Positions 43,580-51,840 of a DNA stretch of 64,000 bases are shown here, piece after piece; within the stretch, counting starts at the first letter, position 1, and each line of letters begins with the position of its first letter. Under the pieces are notes generated by a model that saw only the letters and a list, made by a program, of their open reading frames with translations, had not been told where the DNA came from and searched no databases. Both the position numbers and the translations under genes were made by a program. This stretch comes from Chryseobacterium oranimense (GTDB lineage: Bacteria > Bacteroidota > Bacteroidia > Flavobacteriales > Weeksellaceae): positions 1,240,001 through 1,304,000 of the forward strand of contig NZ_CP104203.1 in the NCBI RefSeq assembly GCF_025244725.1, given 5' to 3'.

Positions 43580-45076
43580 ATGGATAGTCCGGTTAAAATC
43601 CCTTATCAAAGTTTTATAGAAATTGACAGAAATTCAGAGACATCGATCTATATGCAGATTGCGAATCAACTGATCAATGCTATTCAGAGAGGTTTTCTGC
43701 CTCATGGAACGAAACTTCCGGGAACCAGAACATTCAGCGAGGTCCTGGATATTCACCGAAATACGGCTATTGCAGTCTATGATGAATTGTCTGCTCAGGG
43801 CTGGGTAGAGAGCCTTCCGAATAAAGGAACCTTCATCATTGGTGAACATCAGGAGAAACCTGTACAGGTGAAAAATTTTGAAAAGAACAGTCTTCAGAAT
43901 TATCCTCAGGTAACAGGATTTTCATTTAAAAGTTCAAATATCTTGGACAATCCCTTTGAGCATTCGGATTGTGAATATATTTTTAATGATGGAGTTCCGG
44001 ATATCAGACTGACGCAAATTGGTCAGCACTCAAGGTTTTACAGTTCGATTCTTAAGCGGAAATCCAACCAGAAAATGCTTGGCCACTACAATCATGACGG
44101 CAGTGAATTTTTTAAAGAACATCTTTCAAGATATCTTAATCTGTCCCGTGGACTGCCTATTTCAAAGAATAATCTTCTCATTACCCGAAGCACTGAAATG
44201 AGTATTTATATTGTTTCCGAAATTCTGCTTTCTGAAGGAGATACGGTATTGGTAGGAGCTCTGAGCTATTTTTCTGTCAATATGATCTTTCAGAAAAAAG
44301 GAGTGAATATCTTATCAATGCCTATTGACGGAGAAGGAATTATCGTGGAAAACGTCCGGGAAATCTGCAAAAAACAAAAAATCAGGATGCTTTACCTTAC
44401 CCCGCACCACCACTATCCCACTACCGTTGCATTGAGTGCCCAGCGAAGGCTTGAGCTGCTTGAGCTTGCGCATGAGTACGGCTTTGTAATCCTTGAAGAT
44501 GATTACGATTACGAATTTCACTATGACAAAAGCCCGATTCTTCCTTTAGCAAGTGCAGATACCAACGGAATGGTGATTTACATAGGTTCGTTCGGAAAAT
44601 CCCTTGCACCGGGATTCAGGACAGGCTTTATTGTAGCTCCTGAAAATCTGATGGCTGAGATGAGGAAATACCTCGGAATTATAGACCGTCAGGGCGATAT
44701 TTTAATGGAAAGAGCTTTGGGTGAAATGATTGAGGAAGGCGAAATCCACCGTTATCTGAAAAAATCGTTAAAGGTGTATCAGGAAAGACGGGATTATTTT
44801 GCTGAACTTCTGGAAGAGCATTTAGAAGAGCTGATACAGTTTCAGAAACCATCCGGAGGTCTTGCTTTCTGGCTGGAATGGAATGTTCCGATCAATCTGA
44901 TGCAGCTGAGCCGGAACTGTGCGGGAGATAATCTTTTTATCCCTAAAACACTGCTTTACCAAACCAAGAATTTGACTGCAATGCGAATGGGCTTCGGGAA
45001 TTTCAATGCTGACGAAATGGAAAGAAGTATCGGGATTTTCGCGGAAAATGTGAAAAAGCTTATCGAAACTAATTAA
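43580..45076 (+). CDS. MocR-type regulator (GntR HTH fused to aminotransferase domain)
   Basis: The 498-residue protein has a GntR winged helix (about 20-90: SIYMQIANQLINAIQRGFLP, LPGTRTFSEVLDIHRNTA) and a fold-type I aminotransferase domain (about 120-495) with LEDDYDYEFHYD and the PLP lysine K340 in SFGKSLAPGFRTG. Such proteins sense pyridoxal phosphate or amino compounds formed on it. It is divergent from the biotin operon with overlapping promoter sequences. Biotin steps BioF and BioA are PLP enzymes, so control of bio genes is plausible but inferred. An alternative is control of itself or distant genes. Confidence 0.88.
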   Translation: MDSPVKIPYQSFIEIDRNSETSIYMQIANQLINAIQRGFLPHGTKLPGTRTFSEVLDIHRNTAIAVYDELSAQGWVESLPNKGTFIIGEHQEKPVQVKNFEKNSLQNYPQVTGFSFKSSNILDNPFEHSDCEYIFNDGVPDIRLTQIGQHSRFYSSILKRKSNQKMLGHYNHDGSEFFKEHLSRYLNLSRGLPISKNNLLITRSTEMSIYIVSEILLSEGDTVLVGALSYFSVNMIFQKKGVNILSMPIDGEGIIVENVREICKKQKIRMLYLTPHHHYPTTVALSAQRRLELLELAHEYGFVILEDDYDYEFHYDKSPILPLASADTNGMVIYIGSFGKSLAPGFRTGFIVAPENLMAEMRKYLGIIDRQGDILMERALGEMIEEGEIHRYLKKSLKVYQERRDYFAELLEEHLEELIQFQKPSGGLAFWLEWNVPINLMQLSRNCAGDNLFIPKTLLYQTKNLTAMRMGFGNFNADEMERSIGIFAENVKKLIETN

Positions 45077-45095
45077 AATCTTTGTTAATAGATAA

Positions 45096-45161
45096 TCTCT
45101 CGCAGATTTAGCAGATCAAGCAGATGTTTGTGTTGTATTAGTCTGCGTAATCCGCGAGAGA
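45096..45161. repeat. inverted repeat with 9-nt internal period (second copy)
   Basis: TCTCTCGCAGATT (45096-45108) and AATCCGCGAGAGA (45149-45161) pair with one mismatch. The left arm continues as GCAGATTTA, GCAGATCAA, GCAGATGTT, a 9-nt period as in the element at 26285-26383. It lies between the convergent MocR and PepSY genes and may act as a terminator. Confidence 0.8.
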
Positions 45162-45197
45162 AAAAATATAATAATTAAGATTTAAGTCTAATGAAAG

Positions 45198-46367
45198 TTA
45201 CAACTTTGCCTTTTTTTTCTTTGGCTTTTTCTTTTTCCTGTTCAGATAGATAATGAATCCGGTAATGGGAAGTGAGGCTGCAATCATGCCTGCAAAAAGG
45301 TACAGGATTCTGCCGGTCAGTCCAAAAATGCTTCCCATGTGGAGATCATAATTTCTGGCTCTTAATGCAGTTCCATATCCGATATTTTTGTCTTTATAGG
45401 ATTGATGTTTTAATATCTCCCCTGAGTATTGATCAAAATTGAACTGCTCATTCTGGTATTGCTTATTGCCATAGGTAACTTCAGCATAATAGGTTCCTTC
45501 ATCCGTTTTCGGAAAGGTGATAAGGGCAGATTTTTTACCTGCAAGGCTTTTTTCTACTCTATTTCCAACGATATCCAGAATATTTTCGGATTTTGAAGAT
45601 TCTTCGGTAGGGATTGTACTTTTGGCTTTCTGTTCGGTTTTTGTTTTTCCGTTAAGGGTCTTTTTCATCCATTTATCGAAACCTTCAAAATTCCAGATCA
45701 ATGCGGCATAAGCAATAAGAAGCAAAGGAATAACTGTATAAAATCCCAGGACATTGTGCATATCATAATTGACTCTTTTCCATTTTGCAGATGTTTTGAT
45801 GAAAAACATTCCTTTCAAAGCCTTCTTATTCATCTTCCGGGGAAACCAGATCACCAGTCCGGAAACCAGCATAATCATTAATATAAGTGTAGAGTATCCT
45901 GTAATAGTTTTACCTATCTTTTCTCCCAGTAAAAGTCTGCGGTGAAGGTCCATTACGATCTCAAAAAAATCGTTCTTTGCATTTTCCACTTCAATAATTT
46001 TTCCGGTATAAGGGTCTATATAAACCCTGTAATAATGGATATAAGTTCCCCAGTAAGTCAAAGCCTGATCGTTCATTTTCAGGGAACGGAATGCATAGCT
46101 TCTTGTAGGATCGGAGGAAATTTCTACCCTGCTCACTTTCAGGCTATCCGGCAATGCCTGTTCTGCTTTTGATTTAAGAACAGAAAATGGAAGCTTTTCC
46201 TTTTTAACGGTTTTAACAAAATATTTTTCCGGGCTTATGGCATGCTTCAATTCTTTTTCAAAAGCGAGAATACATCCTGTCACTGCCATTATTACAACTA
46301 TAAGCCCGGATGTGAGTCCGAGCCATAGATGTAATTGATATGCTATCTTTCTTAGTGTAGAATTCAT
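45198..46367 (-). CDS. PepSY-associated membrane protein (iron-uptake linked)
   Basis: A 389-residue protein with four hydrophobic segments (about 12-35, 155-178, 205-225, 352-372), typical of the PepSY_TM family found beside TonB receptors. The first helix has HLWLGLTSGLIVVIMAVTG and the conserved histidines (HRR, DMHNVLGFY, YDLHMGSIFG) could bind haem for ferric-siderophore reduction, as proposed for FoxB/PiuB-like proteins. The C-terminal tail is Lys-rich. It starts 1 nt after the receptor gene, as the last gene of the siderophore operon. Confidence 0.87.
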   Translation of the reverse strand: MNSTLRKIAYQLHLWLGLTSGLIVVIMAVTGCILAFEKELKHAISPEKYFVKTVKKEKLPFSVLKSKAEQALPDSLKVSRVEISSDPTRSYAFRSLKMNDQALTYWGTYIHYYRVYIDPYTGKIIEVENAKNDFFEIVMDLHRRLLLGEKIGKTITGYSTLILMIMLVSGLVIWFPRKMNKKALKGMFFIKTSAKWKRVNYDMHNVLGFYTVIPLLLIAYAALIWNFEGFDKWMKKTLNGKTKTEQKAKSTIPTEESSKSENILDIVGNRVEKSLAGKKSALITFPKTDEGTYYAEVTYGNKQYQNEQFNFDQYSGEILKHQSYKDKNIGYGTALRARNYDLHMGSIFGLTGRILYLFAGMIAASLPITGFIIYLNRKKKKPKKKKAKL

Positions 46368-46368
46368 A

Positions 46369-48810
46369 TTAAAATTTAAGAGTTACCTCCGCAACAAAGT
46401 TACGGGGCATCTGGGCAACTATTACCCCTTGTCCTGCGAAATACTGTACATTTCCTAAATTGTTCATTTTAAATCCTAATCTGTATCGTTCTTTTTCAAG
46501 AGATAAGGAAGCATTTACTAAGGTATAGGCCGGGAATGTAAACTGTCCTGTAGTCACATTATCTACTGTAATCTGCTCACCCACACGGTTCACCCCAAAA
46601 CCTACTCCAAGACCAGAAAGTCCCTTGATCGGCAATATGTAGCTCACCCATGAATTAAATACATTGGCAGGACCTGAAGATGACGGACGGCGGCCTTCTA
46701 CGTTAGCAGCAGCTCTTACAAATTTACTGTCGTTATAAGAATATCCTGCCATAATGTTCAGACCCTGGATCGGGTTAAGAATGGTTTCAATTTCTATCCC
46801 TTTACTTCTCTGTTCTCCGTCCTGGATGGTCACATTATAGTTTTTTCCGTCACGAACAATTGTTTCAATTCTCAACATATTATCGACCAGAATATCATAA
46901 TATCCAACGGTGAAATTCACCCTGTTTCTCCAAAGATTTCCTTTGAATCCTGCTTCCCACTGATTGGATCTCTGCGGCTTGAAATCTCCGCTGTAGTCTG
47001 CAAGCGGCTGCGCAACAGGAACTACATTACTGAAACCATTCATATAGTTGGCATAGGCTGACAAATGGTCTTTAAGAATCTGATAGGATAAACCGAATTT
47101 CGGAGACAGTGCATTCTGATTGAATGTTCCTGTATTGATATTGGTATTCAGATCAAGCTGTCCCTTACTTTCATAATGGTCAAAACGTAAACTCAGCAAC
47201 GCAATCAAACGGTCTGTAATATAAACTGCATCTGAAACATAAGCGCCATACATATTGCTAGATGCAGTATTTCTCACTAAAGCTCCTGAAGAGTTCTGAA
47301 TTTTCTGCAATGCCAAATCTTTAGAAATATTACCGTATGTTCCCGTTACCGGCGCTAATACTGGTGCTGTAGGATTCTTGCCATCAATATAATCAAATAC
47401 AACAATCGGAGAAAGGTTGTTATTCTGGGATTGGTTTAAATAATCTAACCCTACAAGCAGCTTATTTTTAATAGTTCCTATCTTGAATTCCCCGTTAAAA
47501 TTCTGCTGAATGCTGGTAGACGCACCTTCACCATTCTGCCACTGTAGATTACGTTCCAAAAGGTTATCTGTAGCCCCTCTCATAAACTGATACTGATACA
47601 AACCTTCCGTTTTTCTATAATTTCTCGAAATCAAAGTCTGGGAACTCCACTGATCTGAAATTTTGTAATTCACCTCGGCCTTTACGTTGATGGAAGGTGC
47701 CTTTAAGCTCATGTCATTATTGGAGTAAGACCTTTTCCAGTCAAAACCGAGCTCATCCGGAGTTCTTGCGATGAATTGCCTGTTTCTTGGTAAAAAGATA
47801 ATCGGGGTGTTGGTTCCTTCATAGGTGTAAATCTGAGCACCAAGATTAAACTTCAGCCTGTCATTCACCTGGTAGCTTAATGTAGGTGCCACAAACATCG
47901 ATTTTCTGAACTCAGAATCCCTGAAACCATTCTGATACTGGTAGGCAGCATTCAAACGGAACAATGTTTTTCTTGAATCCGTAATCGGTCCGTATACATC
48001 AGCCGTCACACGGTTCAGGTTATAGCTTCCCAAAAGATAGGAAACCTCACCTCCGAAATAATCTTTAGGTTTTTTCGTCACCACATTCACCAGTCCTCCA
48101 AAAGAATTCACCGTACCTCCGTACAAAGTTCCGGAAGGTCCTTTGATCACATCGATACGTTCAATATCCGCAGGGTCAATTTCAGAGTTGGTGGTTGCAG
48201 GAACTCCATCTACCATAGAAACCCTGGTAGGAAAACCTCTTAAATTATAATAAAAGCTTCCGTCGCCTGCTCTTCCGGCACTTCCCTGCATTTTTACAAC
48301 ACCCGGAGCGTTTTTCAAGGCGTCAGAAACGTCATAAATAAGCTGTTCTTTAAGGATCTGCTGGTTAATGCTTGTGTAGAACTGCGGATTTTCTATATTT
48401 CTCAACGGCATTTTAGCAACGGAAATACTGTCTTTATCCAGAAATTTGTTTCTGCTGAAAGCATATACTGTAATCCCTTCAATCACATTATTTTCTACTG
48501 AAGAAGTGTAGATTGCCGGAATTTCAAAGACATCTTTTTCGATGCGGATCTGCTCACGCATTAATTCAATATCATTCAGAACCACCTGAAGCGTATATTC
48601 TCCCGGTGGCACATTATCAAAGTAATATTCTCCTGCATTGTTGGTTTTTGCCTGATATGGTGTATTTACCAACCTTAAAAGCGCATTCTTTACGGGCACT
48701 TTTTCAGACAGCATGATCTTTCCGTTCACACGTTCATTCTGCTGTGCAGAAACAAAATGTGGAAGGCTGACAAGTAATAAAAGTAATATAGGGGTTTTAA
48801 ATTTTTTCAT
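46369..48810 (-). CDS. TonB-dependent siderophore receptor
   Basis: An 813-residue outer-membrane receptor. It has a signal peptide (about 1-22), then a CarboxypepD_reg-like domain (about 27-105) common in Bacteroidota. The plug domain (about 130-255) has LKNAPGVVKMQG, IERIDVIKGPSGTLYGG and FGGLVNVVTKKP. A 22-strand barrel ends in the terminal phenylalanine of VTLKF. It resembles the FhuA/FoxA-type hydroxamate receptors. Its gene overlaps the AMP-ligase gene by 14 nt, so it is made with the biosynthetic enzymes and very likely imports the same siderophore. Confidence 0.93.
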   Translation of the reverse strand: MKKFKTPILLLLLVSLPHFVSAQQNERVNGKIMLSEKVPVKNALLRLVNTPYQAKTNNAGEYYFDNVPPGEYTLQVVLNDIELMREQIRIEKDVFEIPAIYTSSVENNVIEGITVYAFSRNKFLDKDSISVAKMPLRNIENPQFYTSINQQILKEQLIYDVSDALKNAPGVVKMQGSAGRAGDGSFYYNLRGFPTRVSMVDGVPATTNSEIDPADIERIDVIKGPSGTLYGGTVNSFGGLVNVVTKKPKDYFGGEVSYLLGSYNLNRVTADVYGPITDSRKTLFRLNAAYQYQNGFRDSEFRKSMFVAPTLSYQVNDRLKFNLGAQIYTYEGTNTPIIFLPRNRQFIARTPDELGFDWKRSYSNNDMSLKAPSINVKAEVNYKISDQWSSQTLISRNYRKTEGLYQYQFMRGATDNLLERNLQWQNGEGASTSIQQNFNGEFKIGTIKNKLLVGLDYLNQSQNNNLSPIVVFDYIDGKNPTAPVLAPVTGTYGNISKDLALQKIQNSSGALVRNTASSNMYGAYVSDAVYITDRLIALLSLRFDHYESKGQLDLNTNINTGTFNQNALSPKFGLSYQILKDHLSAYANYMNGFSNVVPVAQPLADYSGDFKPQRSNQWEAGFKGNLWRNRVNFTVGYYDILVDNMLRIETIVRDGKNYNVTIQDGEQRSKGIEIETILNPIQGLNIMAGYSYNDSKFVRAAANVEGRRPSSSGPANVFNSWVSYILPIKGLSGLGVGFGVNRVGEQITVDNVTTGQFTFPAYTLVNASLSLEKERYRLGFKMNNLGNVQYFAGQGVIVAQMPRNFVAEVTLKF

Positions 48811-50185
48811 GCTGTAAGTTTTGTAGCAGAGGATAGTTGATTTTGCCGTTTTGTGATAATGGGAATGATTCTATGTATTCGGTGCTTACGTACTGCGGAT
48901 TGATGCGCAGCTTATTCTTAATGATTTCCTTAATGATCTGGGGATCTATTTCTTTGTTGTCATACAGAACAATGATCTTTTTGTCATTGCCGTTCAGACA
49001 GACTACTGTATTTCCTTCCAGCTCATTTTTAAGAATAAACTCTACCTCATCCAGGTTAAGACGGATCCCGAAAAGCTTCATGATGCGCTTGATTCTTCCT
49101 GTGATGTAGTACAATCCGTTCTGACCTCTTCTGCCTGTATCTCCTGTATGAAGAAGCTTAGGCTGTTCGTAGGTAGACAGGTCTTCAAGCTTGTTGGCAT
49201 AGCCTCCGCTGATGCTTGAATGTAAGAACAGCAGTTCATCCGTCTCAGGATCGATCTGGAAGCTTCCGCCATGTACCGGAGTCCCGATAGACGTTTCCTC
49301 TTCAAGAAGTCCGTCTGTGGTAAGATAAGCCATTCTTCCACCTGCTTCGGTTTGTCCGTACTGGGCAAAGAACTGCTTTTCAAATTCAAGGCAGTAATTG
49401 AAGATAGTTTTCCTCAATTCAGCATTGATAACCCCTCCCGTATGGGTCATATATCTCAGGCTGGCACTGTCTTTTCTGAAGAATCCGATTCTGTTCAGGT
49501 TTTCGTACAGATACGGAACTCCGCCAAGCGTGCTGTATCCGTACTCTTCCATTTCGTCCCAGAAAGCTTTCTGCATGATGTCTTTGTCCGTGCATACTAT
49601 TCTTCCCGCCCGCATACAGTTGGTGGTAAAAATAGAAAAACCGTACACGAAATTAATCGGTACGTTGAGCGGAACTACATCAGATTCCAGGATAGGCATG
49701 TATTGAAGGATGCTCACGGCATTCTGATAAAGGTTTTCATCCGAAAGCTTCACCAGTTTTGGAACTCCGGTGGTTCCGGAAGTACTTAAAAGGATCTTGA
49801 TATCAGGATGAATGGTCACTTCCGGCTGGTAATCTTCTTTAGCAAAGATTTTCACCGTTTCCGAAAACTCCTTTAACGAATATCCCTGAACCTCATCTCT
49901 GGATGGGTCAAAGATGTATTTCGGACGGTACTCCGTTTCCAGACGTTCTTTAAACTCCGGGTGCAACTTCTGTCCCAAAACAGCAATGGCATGAGCTGTT
50001 CCGTAAAAATTGAGGAGAACCTCAATGCTCGGCAGCTGGTTGTCATTGTACAAAAAGATCAATCCTTTCTCTACAGGATTGAGGCCTAAAGACCGGTACA
50101 GCGTTCCAACGGGCGTGGTGGCACCGCTGGAAGCATCTGTAAACAAGAGGTTCTTGTTGGCAATTATATTTTCTAAAATTTTCAT
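48797..50185 (-). CDS. AMP-forming acid ligase of the siderophore operon
   Basis: A 462-residue ANL-superfamily adenylating enzyme: phosphate loop LLSTSGTTGVPKLV (132-145), YGQTEAGGRM, LLHTGDTGRRG and the C-terminal catalytic lysine in QNGKINY (K448). NVPINFVYGFSI resembles acyl-ACP ligases more than aryl-acid ligases such as EntE. It is short for the family, with a compact N-terminal part. It lies 4 nt after a stand-alone acyl carrier protein gene, its likely acceptor. The acid may be fumarate or a fatty acid if the product is chryseochelin-like; that is inferred. Confidence 0.85.
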   Translation of the reverse strand: MKILENIIANKNLLFTDASSGATTPVGTLYRSLGLNPVEKGLIFLYNDNQLPSIEVLLNFYGTAHAIAVLGQKLHPEFKERLETEYRPKYIFDPSRDEVQGYSLKEFSETVKIFAKEDYQPEVTIHPDIKILLSTSGTTGVPKLVKLSDENLYQNAVSILQYMPILESDVVPLNVPINFVYGFSIFTTNCMRAGRIVCTDKDIMQKAFWDEMEEYGYSTLGGVPYLYENLNRIGFFRKDSASLRYMTHTGGVINAELRKTIFNYCLEFEKQFFAQYGQTEAGGRMAYLTTDGLLEEETSIGTPVHGGSFQIDPETDELLFLHSSISGGYANKLEDLSTYEQPKLLHTGDTGRRGQNGLYYITGRIKRIMKLFGIRLNLDEVEFILKNELEGNTVVCLNGNDKKIIVLYDNKEIDPQIIKEIIKNKLRINPQYVSTEYIESFPLSQNGKINYPLLQNLQHEKI

Positions 50186-50189
50186 ATAC

Positions 50190-50435
50190 TTAGTTTTCTA
50201 CGATTACATCGTATTTTTTCATTTTTTCGCGGATCTTCCCGACGGTTCCCATTTCAAGGATGTCGTTGAAATCAAACTTTACCCGGTAAAACTGTTCCAG
50301 GGCTTCTACAATAAGCAGATGTGACATAGAATCCCATTCAGGAATTTCCTGATAGGTAAGGTTTTCGTCTACCAGTTCTTTTTTCACAGCGATTGCTGAT
50401 GCTATAATTTCGTAAAATTCGTCTGTTGTGTGCAT
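50190..50435 (-). CDS. acyl carrier protein
   Basis: An 81-residue acidic carrier protein. The phosphopantetheine serine is S36 in EWDSMSHLLIVEALEQFY, giving the DSM motif in place of DSL. The four-helix pattern fits. A stand-alone carrier is unusual in NIS siderophore operons, whose enzymes normally use CoA thioesters or free acids. It sits between the exporter gene (1-nt gap) and the AMP ligase gene (4-nt gap), so a dedicated ligase-carrier pair is likely. Confidence 0.87.
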   Translation of the reverse strand: MHTTDEFYEIIASAIAVKKELVDENLTYQEIPEWDSMSHLLIVEALEQFYRVKFDFNDILEMGTVGKIREKMKKYDVIVEN

Positions 50436-50436
50436 T

Positions 50437-51840
50437 TTAAATTTTTATAGTTTTCCATTTACCATTTTTGAAGATCATTAGGAACAAAACAGCCAGTACA
50501 ATTTCCGAGGAAACGATGGCGGTAAATATCCCTTTCAGTTCCCAATGAAGCCTTACTCCAAGCAGGTAAGCCAGAGGAAGCTGAATCACATAGAACATGA
50601 TCATGTAAAGCAGGGTTACCTGCATAATATTGCCGGCAGCATTGAGCGCACGGCTGATCACCATTGTAAAGCCCAATAAAAGATAAGCCATAGACACCAC
50701 GTGGATGTACTGTACGGCGTATTGGGCTACCTCGGCTTCTTTAGTGAAGAAACTCACCACATATCCGGCAGCAAATTGCCAGAATATGGCAACCAATATC
50801 AGATAAGTCATATTGATTCCTCCGGCTCTCCATACCGTTTTTTCTGCACGGTCAGGGTTTCCGGCGCCCAGATTCTGTCCTGTAAGAACGCCTGCGGCAT
50901 TTCCTATTCCCCAGGCAGGCATTGTAGCCACGGAGGCAATTCTCTGAGCGATAATGTATCCTGCAAGTGCCGTAGTCCCGAAGGTTGCGATAATCTTAAC
51001 CATAATCAGCCAGCTGGAAGCAGGAACAATATACTGAACCAGGCCTCCCAGGGCGATTTTCATGATTTTCTTAAGCAAAGGCAGATCCATGTGAAATTTC
51101 ATCAGAATATTGACACTTGTTTTGCGGGTAAGAAGAATAAAGAACTGATATAAAACCGCCAGCAAACGTGACAGAACGGTGGCATAAGCCAGTCCCATCA
51201 ATCCGTAAGCAGGAATAAAACCCAATCCGAAAACAAGAATTACCGCAAATACCATACTTGAGATATGGCAAAGCCACAGGGATTTCATTGCAAGATCGGC
51301 ATCTCCGGCACCCCTGAACAGCCCGTTGATGGACAGGCGCAGAATCACCAGACCGATACTTAAAAAGACCAGTTTGGAAAAAAGAAGACCATTTTCAACG
51401 ATTCCTGTATCAAATCCAAGAAAGCTGATGATTTCTCCTGCGAAAATGAATGACAGACCACCGATCAGTAAAGCAAATGCAGAAGCCAGCAATATGATGT
51501 AATGGGCAGTTCTTCCCATGCCTTCCTGATCCTTTTCTCCGGCTCTTCTTGCTGTTAGTGTTGCCGCAGCTATACCTAAACCAATGGCAATGGCATTGGC
51601 AAAATTGATATAGTTATCAGCAATTCCTACAAGACCGAGAACCTTATCTCCCAGTTTTGCTATAATTAAAAGATTGATACTGACAAAAACAGATTCCATC
51701 ACCAGTTCCATGACCATAGGAATCGCCAGGCTGAAGATAGAACGGTTAATGCTTCCTGAAGTGAGCTCCGATTTTCTCCCAGCCATCGCTCCGTAAGCAA
51801 ATACAGAGCCTTCTTTTACAAGATGCAGAAACTTTCTCAT
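50437..51840 (-). CDS. MATE-family exporter, probably for the siderophore
   Basis: A 467-residue protein with about twelve helices and MATE repeats (INRSIFSLAIPMVMELVMES near the N-terminus, LGLVGIADNYINFANAIAIG, and the second-half ITFG-type GTTALAGYIIAQRI). MATE carriers expel organic compounds in exchange for Na+ or H+. Its ATG overlaps the stop of the NIS synthetase gene by 4 nt. Position inside the operon supports siderophore export, a role more often filled by MFS pumps. Confidence 0.9.
   Translation of the reverse strand: MRKFLHLVKEGSVFAYGAMAGRKSELTSGSINRSIFSLAIPMVMELVMESVFVSINLLIIAKLGDKVLGLVGIADNYINFANAIAIGLGIAAATLTARRAGEKDQEGMGRTAHYIILLASAFALLIGGLSFIFAGEIISFLGFDTGIVENGLLFSKLVFLSIGLVILRLSINGLFRGAGDADLAMKSLWLCHISSMVFAVILVFGLGFIPAYGLMGLAYATVLSRLLAVLYQFFILLTRKTSVNILMKFHMDLPLLKKIMKIALGGLVQYIVPASSWLIMVKIIATFGTTALAGYIIAQRIASVATMPAWGIGNAAGVLTGQNLGAGNPDRAEKTVWRAGGINMTYLILVAIFWQFAAGYVVSFFTKEAEVAQYAVQYIHVVSMAYLLLGFTMVISRALNAAGNIMQVTLLYMIMFYVIQLPLAYLLGVRLHWELKGIFTAIVSSEIVLAVLFLMIFKNGKWKTIKI

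Noticed and set aside
48797..50435. Aryl-capped (2,3-dihydroxybenzoate) siderophore genes
   Set aside because: The ligase does not look like EntE/DhbE and no isochorismate synthase or dihydroxybenzoate genes are nearby.
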